From: Deltaproteobacteria bacterium
GTDB lineage: Bacteria > Desulfobacterota > Desulfarculia > Adiutricales > JAGVGV01
Length of the DNA stretch: 5,350 bases
NCBI GenBank assembly: GCA_015233515.1
Contig: JADFXS010000214.1
Location: 1-5,350 of the forward strand
Reading direction: 5' to 3'
Part shown: one piece after another, positions 1 through 5,329 of the stretch
Position numbering within the stretch: position 1 is the stretch's first letter
Layout: the number at the start of each line of letters is the position of its first letter
The notes under the pieces: model-generated
Databases searched by the model: none
Seen by the model: only the letters and a program-made list of their open reading frames with translations
What the model was told of the DNA's origin: nothing
Program-made: the position numbers and the translations under genes

Positions 1-69
1 CAGCTCGTGATGGGATAGAGTACTATGTTATAAAGTTGTAATTTTGACAGGATTGGAAAAACGCGCCAT

Positions 70-285
70 TTAGCAAGGCCGGAAAGTTATTTTTCCAACC
101 GGTCGGATTTCTATGTCGAAGGTAAAAGACCGCGTCTGATGGCTGGCAACAAGGAAATCGCGGCTGATGCTGTCTAATTTTTTAGCAAAAAACCTTGTTC
201 CGGTTGCTATTTTTATAATGACCGGAATAAGATCGTTTACATTTTTGCTTTCGATTAATTTAATTGTGGTGCTCATATATCGCAC
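70..285 (-). CDS. Doubtful small hypothetical protein (up to 71 aa)
   Basis: This minus-strand reading frame starts at a GTG (285-283) or at an ATG three codons in (276-274), and ends with TAA at 72-70. I do not recognise the product. It has no signal peptide, membrane segment or cysteine motif; the first half is rich in Ile, Val and Lys, and the end reads PVGKITFRPC. No purine-rich ribosome binding site lies ahead of either start, and no clear promoter is visible upstream on that strand. It is divergent from the solute-binding protein gene. It could be a real short gene, a decayed remnant, or a chance frame in AT-rich DNA; chance or remnant seems most likely. Confidence 0.22.
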   Translation of the reverse strand: MRYMSTTIKLIESKNVNDLIPVIIKIATGTRFFAKKLDSISRDFLVASHQTRSFTFDIEIRPVGKITFRPC

Positions 286-450
286 ATCGGAAAGTTTATG
301 CCGGAAGTAGATATTTATCTTTGCCGGTGTAGATAAGTCATTAAACTATTTAATTTTTATAGCATACGCTTTGCCATCGCCGCGTAGGATATTTGATTTT
401 TTTGATAACAGACTCAGATTATTAACCGGATATACCAGCGAGCTCATTCC

Positions 451-463
451 CGGCGGCCCGCCG
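451..463. repeat. GC-rich 13-base palindrome
   Basis: CGGCGG and CCGCCG form a perfect inverted repeat around a single central C. The centre is too tight for a full hairpin, so a dimeric protein-binding site is more plausible than an RNA stem. It lies nine bases ahead of a TATAAT hexamer, roughly where a -35 element or an operator would be. Function is inferred from position only. Confidence 0.35.
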
Positions 464-471
464 TGGATAGT

Positions 472-477
472 TATAAT
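472..477 (+). promoter_or_regulatory. Possible -10 box for the SBP-chemoreceptor unit
   Basis: A perfect TATAAT lies 67 bases before the ATG of the solute-binding protein gene. The position 17 bases upstream reads CCCGGC, which does not resemble TTGACA. If this is a promoter it is probably activator-dependent, or the hexamer is a chance occurrence. Confidence 0.27.
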
Positions 478-544
478 GACCGTAGGGAATATGAGAAAGG
501 AATGATACATAACGCGACAACTTTATTCGTTGGAGGTAATTTGC

Positions 545-1345
545 ATGACCAAAAACACTCGAATGATATTGTCCATTTTTTTTATGTTATTTGTGGCTTT
601 TTGGGGAAGCCTTTCGGCTGAAGCTCAAAACAATCCTCAAACCATAACCATCGCCATTGAAGACGTCCCGGTTCCACCATGGACCTTCCCGGATGCGACC
701 GGTCTAAACATAGAAATGATGAAACTGGTCGGTCAAAAACTGGCCTTCAATATCGAATGGAAAAAAGCACCGTGGAAACGATGTCTTGAAATGCTGAAAA
801 AAAATGAAATAGACGGTGTGGCCTCCGGGTCCTTCAAGGAAGACAGAAAAGAAATGGGCGTTTACCCCATGAATGATAAGGGAGAAGTGGACCCCTCTCG
901 GGCGATGATGATGGAGGGCTACACGATCTACCGTCTTAAGGGTGCTGATCTGGATTATGACGGTAAGGCCTTTAAAAATTTACAGGGAAAAATCGGAGCC
1001 CAAATGGGGTATTCCGTGGTTGACTCCTTGAAAAAGATCGGCGCCCAAGTCGACGATGGGGCTAAGGATCCCATGGCGCTTATAACCAAACTTGTTGAAA
1101 CCCGAGTTCAGGGAATTGTTTTACAGAGCTTGGGCGCTGATATGCTTTTAAAAAATAAGCCGGACCTAGCCGGGAAAATTGAGAAGTGTTCCGTGGCGTT
1201 TGTGGAAGATAAACCTTATTATTTGATTTTATCAAAAGAATTTTGCCAGAAATATCCCGAATTTTCACAAAAAATTTGGAACCAGATCAAGGAAGTCCGG
1301 GAATCGCCGGAATATGGCGCTATAGTAACCAACTGGGGTAAGTAG
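545..1345 (+). CDS. Periplasmic solute-binding protein, family 3 (amino-acid type)
   Basis: This is an exported 266-residue binding protein of the bacterial solute-binding family 3 fold, which typically binds amino acids or other small polar solutes in the periplasm. The ATG at 545 is preferred because GGAGG (532-536) sits eight bases ahead; a TTG at 530 in the same frame would overlap that site. Residues 1-27 are a signal peptide (basic start, hydrophobic 8-22, likely cut after SAEA). The mature protein starts with ITIAIEDVPVPPWTF (34-48). It carries PWKRCLEMLKKNEIDG (76-91), then S96 and R101, the region where family members hold the ligand carboxylate. A second-lobe segment, LQGKIGAQMGYSV, is at 146-158. 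The length is normal for the family. Cysteines at 80, 215 and 234 are not a known motif. No permease or ATPase gene is adjacent. The chemoreceptor gene follows after 66 bases, which suggests a sensory role. The ligand cannot be read from the sequence. Confidence 0.9.
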   Translation: MTKNTRMILSIFFMLFVAFWGSLSAEAQNNPQTITIAIEDVPVPPWTFPDATGLNIEMMKLVGQKLAFNIEWKKAPWKRCLEMLKKNEIDGVASGSFKEDRKEMGVYPMNDKGEVDPSRAMMMEGYTIYRLKGADLDYDGKAFKNLQGKIGAQMGYSVVDSLKKIGAQVDDGAKDPMALITKLVETRVQGIVLQSLGADMLLKNKPDLAGKIEKCSVAFVEDKPYYLILSKEFCQKYPEFSQKIWNQIKEVRESPEYGAIVTNWGK

Positions 1346-1411
1346 ACATAAACAGGCCTTAAATCAAGATGTTGGCCGTTCAGCCATGGCCAGCCGCCAA
1401 GGAGTCAGTCC

Positions 1412-3073
1412 GTGAAAAGCCATATTTTTCAAAAAGTGGGCATGAAGATCAATTTTGTGGTTCTCTTAGTCACCACTTTTGCCTTAGCAGGGGTAGGGAT
1501 TTATGAATACCATACAACTGCTTCATACTTAGCTTCTGAACTTGGTGAATTCACGGACAACCTGGCAAACCGCCTAAGCATCAGCCTCAGGGAGCCTTTA
1601 TGGAACGTTGATGAAAACCTTGTGGAAGTTTTGGTTAAAGCGGAGATGAAAGACCGAAAAATCAACGGAGTGATAATTTACGCTCCGCGAAAAAAAGCCG
1701 ATGAAAAAGAGAATGTGGTCAAGTCCTTCTTCAAACGCGAAGGAGGGAAGATCGAAGCGAGTCAGGCTTCCACCAAAACCGCCGGGATGTCGTCCGCTCG
1801 GCGTCTCATGGAAAAAGTTGATGACAGCGGGAAAAAAGATATTGTCGGAGAAATTGAAGTAGTTGTTTCTCGCCAGGAGCTTGAAGAAAACCTCTCGCGT
1901 CTTTTAAAAGCCACGGTCTATAGAGCATTAGCACTGGATATTATTATCGTTGTAGTGCTCACTCTTTTTCTTCGGTCTCTCCTGATCAAACCTTTCCACA
2001 TCATCACCGACGGACTGACGAGATTTTCCAAAGGAGACTACAGCCCGCCGGCCGAAGCCGAATATATTGATAGATACATGAGGCCCCGTGCGGACGAAAT
2101 CGGATTAATCACCAAAATTATGACCGAATTACGCAACTACCTGAATACCAAGGGCGAGGAAGCCGAGCGCATTGCGAATTTCGATCTCAGCCGGGAGATC
2201 GGAGTCACTTTTGAGGGAGATATACTAGGGCGCTCTTTTGGCAAGATGCTTGAAAATCTTGGCCAGACTATCGCTCTCGTCCGCGAATCCGCGATCCGAG
2301 TTGAAGATAGAGCCGCCCGAATTTCGTCGGTCAGTGAAACCCTGTCTCAAGGAGCGGTCGAGCAATCATCGTCATTAAAAGAGATCACCGATACATGCAA
2401 CCGCATAGGCTCACAGACCCGAAATAACGCCGATCATGCGGTTTTGGCCAGTGGATTAGCCGGCGAGACAAGGGAATCCGCGAAAAAAGGTAATAGTGAA
2501 GTCACGCAAATGGTGGAGGCCATGAAGGAGATGCAAGCCTCTGGTCACCAGATTGTCAAGGTTATTAAGATGATAGATGACATAGCCTTCCAGACTAACC
2601 TTTTAGCCTTGAATGCGGCTGTGGAGGCGGCCCGGGCCGGTCGCCATGGAAAAGGCTTTTCCGTTGTCGCCGAGGAAGTCCGGAATTTGGCCGGACGTTC
2701 GGCTCTGGCGGCCAAAGAAACCGCTGATTTAGTGGTAACTATGATTAAAAAAGTGGAGAACAGCACCGCAATCGCGGGAAGAACGGAAAACGCCCTGGAA
2801 GAAATCGTGGGCCGGGCTTCTAAAATGGCCGAGCTAGTGGAAGGAATATCAACCGCCAGTAAAGAGCAGGCCCAAGGTATAAGTCAAATAGGCCAAAGCC
2901 TTTCGCAAATTGAAAAGGTGACTCACCAAAGCGCGACCAAGACCGAAGAAAGCAATAGCGTCGCGCAAGAACTTTCCAGCGAGGCCGCGGAACTCAACCG
3001 AATAATCAGCCAGTTCAAGCTAACCGACTCGAATGGAGAGCCGGCGATCCAACTTATGGTTCAACCTCAATAA
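1412..3073 (+). CDS. Methyl-accepting chemotaxis protein (transmembrane chemoreceptor)
   Basis: This 553-residue inner-membrane chemoreceptor would pass a periplasmic signal to CheA/CheW and so to the flagellar motor or a related output. It starts at GTG 1412 with AAGGAG (1399-1404) seven bases ahead. The order is: membrane segment 1 (about 13-31); a periplasmic sensor of about 135 residues; membrane segment 2 (about 169-190); HAMP (about 191-245, with GD at 208-209 and DEIG at 228-231); a second HAMP-like half (about 250-285, FDLSREIGVTFEGDILG); then a long coiled-coil signalling domain. Its hairpin tip is unmistakable: IDDIAFQTNLLALNAAVEAA from 388, followed by RAGRHGKGFSVVAEEVRNLA to 427. 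The sensor contains LREPLWNVDENLVEVLV (59-75), a pattern seen in periplasmic domains of many sensor kinases. Glu/Gln-rich heptads near 305-325 and 480-510 are plausible methylation sites. There is no C-terminal NWETF-type tether. It probably forms one transcription unit with the upstream binding protein; a small TGGCC/GGCCA inverted repeat (1373-1392) lies in the gap. Confidence 0.96.
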   Translation: MKSHIFQKVGMKINFVVLLVTTFALAGVGIYEYHTTASYLASELGEFTDNLANRLSISLREPLWNVDENLVEVLVKAEMKDRKINGVIIYAPRKKADEKENVVKSFFKREGGKIEASQASTKTAGMSSARRLMEKVDDSGKKDIVGEIEVVVSRQELEENLSRLLKATVYRALALDIIIVVVLTLFLRSLLIKPFHIITDGLTRFSKGDYSPPAEAEYIDRYMRPRADEIGLITKIMTELRNYLNTKGEEAERIANFDLSREIGVTFEGDILGRSFGKMLENLGQTIALVRESAIRVEDRAARISSVSETLSQGAVEQSSSLKEITDTCNRIGSQTRNNADHAVLASGLAGETRESAKKGNSEVTQMVEAMKEMQASGHQIVKVIKMIDDIAFQTNLLALNAAVEAARAGRHGKGFSVVAEEVRNLAGRSALAAKETADLVVTMIKKVENSTAIAGRTENALEEIVGRASKMAELVEGISTASKEQAQGISQIGQSLSQIEKVTHQSATKTEESNSVAQELSSEAAELNRIISQFKLTDSNGEPAIQLMVQPQ

Positions 3074-3101
3074 AAAAACCCCCAATTTTTACATTAGGGG
3101 T
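3071..3101 (-). terminator. Intrinsic terminator for the cytochrome gene, overlapping the chemoreceptor stop
   Basis: The arms ACCCCCAAT (3078-3086) and ATTAGGGGT (3093-3101) pair with one mismatch around a six-base loop. Read on the minus strand, the hairpin is followed by seven T (3078-3072), the classical layout for ending the cytochrome transcript 46 bases after its stop. On the plus strand the hairpin is followed by CTTGATAGT, with a T-run only at 3117-3122, so it would end the chemoreceptor transcript poorly. The A-run that gives the minus-strand T-tract includes the last two bases of the chemoreceptor TAA. Confidence 0.7.
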
Positions 3102-3146
3102 CTTGATAGTAATACCTTTTTTAAAGGTCTATAGTTAACGTGATTA

Positions 3147-3428
3147 TCACTTGGCCGGTCTGGTTTCGGACAAATACTGCATAATGACGGCGGCTTCTTC
3201 AGCCGTAATCTTCCCGGCGGAATTCTTTTGCATTCTGGTTACGGTTTCTTTCCAGCCGTCGGGAGTCTTACTTTTACCCAACGCCCGGTCTGGCTGGTGA
3301 CATAGGGAACATTTTTGTTCGAACAAAGCCTTGGGTGACAGTTGTTCAGCGTAGCTACCGGTTAACAAAAACACGCTCACGATCATAATCACAACTCCAG
3401 CGCCGATAAACACGAATAATCTTTTCAT
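3147..3428 (-). CDS. Small exported monohaem cytochrome c
   Basis: This 93-residue c-type cytochrome would carry electrons in the periplasm or at the outer face of the inner membrane. It starts at ATG 3428-3426; AGGAGG (complement of 3435-3440) lies six bases upstream on the minus strand. Residues 1-27 are a signal peptide or an uncleaved anchor (MKRLFVF, then a hydrophobic stretch to about 23, with a possible cut after SYA). The haem site CSLCH (40-44) supplies two thioether cysteines and the proximal histidine. M66 in WKETVTRMQK is the likely distal ligand. The end, ITAEEAAVIMQYLSETRPAK, is the closing helix typical of class I cytochromes. The mature domain is near the lower size limit for the fold but looks complete. 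It is convergent with the chemoreceptor and stands alone, so its redox partner is unknown. A palindrome cluster upstream (3482-3519) may regulate it. Confidence 0.92.
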   Translation of the reverse strand: MKRLFVFIGAGVVIMIVSVFLLTGSYAEQLSPKALFEQKCSLCHQPDRALGKSKTPDGWKETVTRMQKNSAGKITAEEAAVIMQYLSETRPAK

Positions 3429-3481
3429 AACTTTCCTCCTGACAGCTAAAATTTTTTCGAAAAATGATAAAGCGTTTTTGG

Positions 3482-3519
3482 GGGGAGCATGCTCCCGTAT
3501 CGGCGAATATTAGCTCCCC
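3482..3519 (-). promoter_or_regulatory. Palindrome cluster upstream of the cytochrome gene
   Basis: GGGAGCATGCTCCC (3483-3496) is a perfect 14-base palindrome. GCTCCCC recurs at 3513-3519 and can pair with GGGGAGC at 3482-3488. On the minus strand the order is GGGGAGC, a 16-base spacer, GGGAGC, AT, GCTCCCC, so the last arm has two alternative partners. The spacer contains TAATAT (complement of 3507-3512), a possible -10 box about 80 bases before the cytochrome ATG, with no good -35. It could be an operator for a dimeric regulator or a leader with competing hairpins; the sequence alone does not decide. Confidence 0.4.
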
Positions 3520-3670
3520 AGGTAACAAATTTTGAACAAACACAGCGTTACGCTCAATGATCGGAATTTCTTCATGATCTCTGACCGTAAAAAAAATTTT
3601 CCGGATTAGAGCTTCCGCACTCCATCGCGGGCTGATTATACCTCTGCCGACTCTTTACCAAAATCGGCGC
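3520..3670. other. Non-coding spacer, no recognised feature
   Basis: I see no gene or RNA here. The stretch has A- and T-runs around 3588-3600. A short GCGCT-TAT-AGCGC hairpin (3667-3679) straddles the left edge of the inverted-repeat element that follows. Confidence 0.4.
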
Positions 3671-3885
3671 TTATAGCGCTTCTCGAAAGTTTTTTCGGCT
3701 TAGTGCGGTCTAAATTTCCTTTCCTACCCTTTTTTTTGCATCAACCTCAATGTCTGCCATTTCGACCGAAGGGAGAAATCTCATTAAATTTGCGAGGGAT
3801 AGAGATTTCTCGTCGCGGCCTATGGCCGCTCCATCGAAATGACAACGGTGCTTCAAAACGAAGAAACTTTCGAGAAGCATTATAA
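3671..3885. mobile_element. MITE-like 215-bp element with 27-bp terminal inverted repeats
   Basis: The left end (3671-3697, starting TTATAGCGCTTCTCGAAAG) and the reverse complement of the right end (3859-3885) match at 24 of 27 positions. The interior has no transposase and a second palindrome at 3755-3844. Small size, long terminal inverted repeats and lack of a transposase are the hallmarks of a miniature inverted-repeat element mobilised from elsewhere. The outermost bases TTATA/TATAA would fit insertion at TA, but I cannot delimit a target-site duplication. A 60-codon plus-strand frame (3703-3885) across the element reads FRPKGEISLN and HRNDNG, which I take as translated repeat rather than a gene. 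Confidence 0.62.
3755..3844. repeat. Interspersed palindromic repeat nested in the MITE-like element
   Basis: TGCCATTTCGA (3755-3765) pairs with TCGAAATGACA (3834-3844) with one mismatch. Further in, GAGAAATCTC (3773-3782) pairs with GAGATTTCTC (3802-3811) except at the two central positions. The right arm also holds a perfect hairpin, GCGGCC-TAT-GGCCGC (3815-3829). From memory, the combination CATTTCGACCGAAG, GAGAAATCTC and TCGAAATGAC is a common intergenic repeat in several bacterial groups, often mis-annotated as short proteins containing PKGEI and RNDN. That family assignment is recalled, not searched. Confidence 0.6.
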
Positions 3886-3975
3886 ATGAAATTACACAGT
3901 GCTTATAACACAGTTACGAGAATTTTGCAGCTATCGTCTGGCTAAGCAACCATTGAACGTGCAAGCGAGCGCACT

Positions 3976-3995
3976 CCCCGCCGCTTGCCGCGGGG
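3976..3995. repeat. GC-rich hairpin motif, copy 1
   Basis: CCCCGC (3976-3981) and GCGGGG (3990-3995) form a six-base-pair stem around an eight-base loop. The same 20-base motif recurs at 4044-4063 in the same orientation, matching at 16 of 20 positions. There is no T-run after it, so it is not a simple terminator. Confidence 0.5.
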
Positions 3996-4029
3996 TTAGG
4001 GAGCAAAAATTTAAAAACGTTTGTTCCTT

Positions 4030-4093
4030 AAATGTCGAAGATTCCTCGCCGCTCGCTGCAGGGGGTTTCAACATCTTGTCTTTTTCGACATTT
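4030..4093. repeat. Palindromic repeat containing GC-rich hairpin motif, copy 2
   Basis: AAATGTCGAA (4030-4039) and TTCGACATTT (4084-4093) are perfect 10-base inverted repeats around a 44-base core. The core carries the second, diverged copy of the GC-rich motif at 4044-4063; its own stem is imperfect. The whole looks like a REP-type intergenic palindrome. A 70-codon frame over this stretch (3899-4111) lacks a ribosome binding site, and I do not regard it as a gene. Confidence 0.45.
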
Positions 4094-4167
4094 CATGATA
4101 AAAATAAATAACATGTGGAAATATCTATTTTTCCGAAATGAGGGTGGACCTAATGAACTAAAATAGG

Positions 4168-4380
4168 ATGTCGAACCGATTTAAAGCGGTCGAGCTAACC
4201 GAGGTAAGCTTAATTTCGGTCAATCCTGTATATACAACCAAGGGCCATAAGCAAAGAAGCGTCTTTACCCGCACGGAAACAATTAATTCATTTCAGATAG
4301 AGGTGATTGCCAAACTAGGAATTTTGGCTCGGATCGAGGAAGGCGGGATTTTGAAGCCTCGGGAATACGGACGTATTTAA
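4168..4380 (+). CDS. Doubtful hypothetical protein (70 aa)
   Basis: The frame runs from ATG 4168 to TAA 4380. I do not recognise the product with any confidence. Residues 6-25 (KAVELTEVSLISVNPVYTTK) loosely recall the L-x-E-V-S-L-V-x-x-P motif near the end of the HK97-type prohead protease domain, but the flanks do not follow that family and the match is too short to name a function. The rest ends in IEVIAKLGILARIEEGGILKPREYG. There is no signal peptide or membrane segment. AGG lies directly against the ATG, too close to act as a ribosome binding site, and nothing better is present upstream. It lies beside the repeat cluster and 124 bases before the PstS-like gene. It may be a remnant or a chance frame. 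Confidence 0.22.
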   Translation: MSNRFKAVELTEVSLISVNPVYTTKGHKQRSVFTRTETINSFQIEVIAKLGILARIEEGGILKPREYGRI

Positions 4381-4504
4381 GGATTTCAAAATTGAACCCG
4401 GCAAAGAGTCGGCCGAAAAAAACAGTTTTCTAATCTCCTCGCTAAGTTAACTGCTTAAAGAAACAAAATCGCCAAAGGGTGTTGCACAAGTGAGGAGATA
4501 AAGA

Positions 4505-5326
4505 ATGTTCCCTGTAAAAAAACACCTGACGAAAATATTGTCATTCGTTCTGGTAATATCCGCTTGCCTTGGTTCCTGGCCGGTCTTTGCCGATGAAACT
4601 ATCAGGATCGGCGGCGTTGGCAGTGCAATGGGCTCCATGAAATTTCTCGGGACAGCTTTCGAGGTAATAGTTTTTCGAAGTTTAGGAACCAGCGGGGCAA
4701 TCGCGGCGCTCGCCAAGGGTGCGATCGATATTGGAGTTGCCGGGAGACCGTTTACCCAGGAAGAGCTCAAGCTGGATATGTCCGTCATCGAATATGCGCG
4801 TACGCCGGTTGTCTTCGCTGTAAAGACCGACAATTCGATCTCAGGGTTTAGCCGGGACGACTTGATAAAAATGATCAAAGGAAATACGACCGCCTGGCCG
4901 GGCGGACAGCGGGCGCGTCCCGTACTTCGTCCGGTCACCGATGCCGAGACCATTATCATAAAGAAGGCCGATCCGGACATCGGGCTTGCGATCGAGGAAG
5001 CGCTTGCTCCTGGAGGAATGATCGTAGCCCTAACCGCGCAGGAAGCCGCGGACGCCATTGAAAAGACCCCCGGCGCCTTCGGGATATCAACCCTGAGCCT
5101 CATTCAATCCGAGAGGCGATCACTCAGAGCAGTACCTTTTAATGGAGTATCCCCTAATTTGGAAAACATCGCCAATGGGTCGTATCAGTTTGTCATGTCG
5201 TACTGGATGCTGACCAAACCCAAGCCTTCCAAGGTGGTCAGCGATTTTGTCGATTTTGTTCAGTCGGCGCCGGGGAGGCGGATTTTAGAAGAATCAGGCC
5301 ACTACGTCGAGCCGCGGGAGAAATAG
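4505..5326 (+). CDS. PstS-like periplasmic substrate-binding protein (PBP-like)
   Basis: This exported 273-residue protein belongs to the PstS-like group of periplasmic binding proteins, many of which bind phosphate or related oxyanions. It starts at ATG 4505 with GAGGAG (4492-4497) seven bases ahead. Residues 1-29 are a signal peptide, most likely cut after VFA. A lipobox-like VISAC (17-21) makes a lipoprotein possible but less likely. Family landmarks are IRIGGVGSAMGSMKFL (33-48), SLGTSGAIAALAKGAIDIGV (59-78) with the anion-binding Ser/Thr loop, GAFGIST (190-196), NGSYQFVMSYWMLTK (224-238) and GRRILEESGHYVE (257-269). The usual R-x-x-GSG-type segment appears only as RPVTDAET (142-149), so phosphate specificity is uncertain. 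Between AFE (51-53) and VIVFRSLG (54-61) the connecting residues usual in relatives seem absent, an apparent in-frame loss of about seven. No pst permease or ATPase gene is in view. The next frame begins three bases after the stop, so an operon is likely. Confidence 0.9.
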   Translation: MFPVKKHLTKILSFVLVISACLGSWPVFADETIRIGGVGSAMGSMKFLGTAFEVIVFRSLGTSGAIAALAKGAIDIGVAGRPFTQEELKLDMSVIEYARTPVVFAVKTDNSISGFSRDDLIKMIKGNTTAWPGGQRARPVLRPVTDAETIIIKKADPDIGLAIEEALAPGGMIVALTAQEAADAIEKTPGAFGISTLSLIQSERRSLRAVPFNGVSPNLENIANGSYQFVMSYWMLTKPKPSKVVSDFVDFVQSAPGRRILEESGHYVEPREK

Positions 5327-5329
5327 GGG

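Larger units (their letters stand above)
286..544. other. Leader region upstream of the solute-binding protein gene
   Basis: There is no credible gene here. The first part is AT-rich. It contains a weak hairpin (TTATCT 315-320 with AGATAA 331-336, ten-base loop). The second part holds a GC palindrome at 451-463 and a TATAAT hexamer at 472-477. I see no riboswitch fold that I can name. Confidence 0.5.

Noticed and set aside
44..72. TTGACA at 44-49 as a -35 box
   Set aside because: The sequence 17 bases downstream is CATTTA, a poor -10, and no plus-strand gene follows closely.
2545..2766. A 73-codon minus-strand frame inside the chemoreceptor tip
   Set aside because: It is opposite the most conserved part of the chemoreceptor; its composition is a complement artefact.
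3355..3543. A 62-codon minus-strand frame overlapping the cytochrome start
   Set aside because: It is out of frame with the cytochrome and covers its Shine-Dalgarno and upstream palindromes, with no family features.
3061..3751. An 11-base direct repeat, TCAACCTCAAT, at 3061-3071 and 3741-3751
   Set aside because: The flanks do not match, one copy lies in the chemoreceptor coding end, and a match of this length is expected by chance in the window.
3703..3885. A 60-codon plus-strand frame reading FRPKGEISLN...HRNDNG
   Set aside because: It is the translation of the inverted-repeat element; it starts and ends inside the terminal repeats and has no ribosome binding site.
3899..4111. A 70-codon plus-strand frame over the GC-rich repeats
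   Set aside because: It has no ribosome binding site, and its residues (ALPAACRGVR, SSPLAAGGF) are just the two repeat copies translated.
4168..4245. Resemblance of VELTEVSLISVNP to the prohead protease motif, hinting at a prophage remnant
   Set aside because: Only about ten residues fit, the flanking residues do not, and no other phage gene is present.
4482..4486. TTGCA as the -12 element of a sigma-54 promoter before the PstS-like gene
   Set aside because: The required GG at the -24 position is absent (CCA there), and the site would lie almost on the ribosome binding site.
4447..5103. A 218-codon open frame antisense to the PstS-like gene
   Set aside because: It has low-complexity Ser/Ala/Pro-rich composition, no ribosome binding site and no recognisable domain, and lies opposite a clear gene. 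It is a shadow frame.
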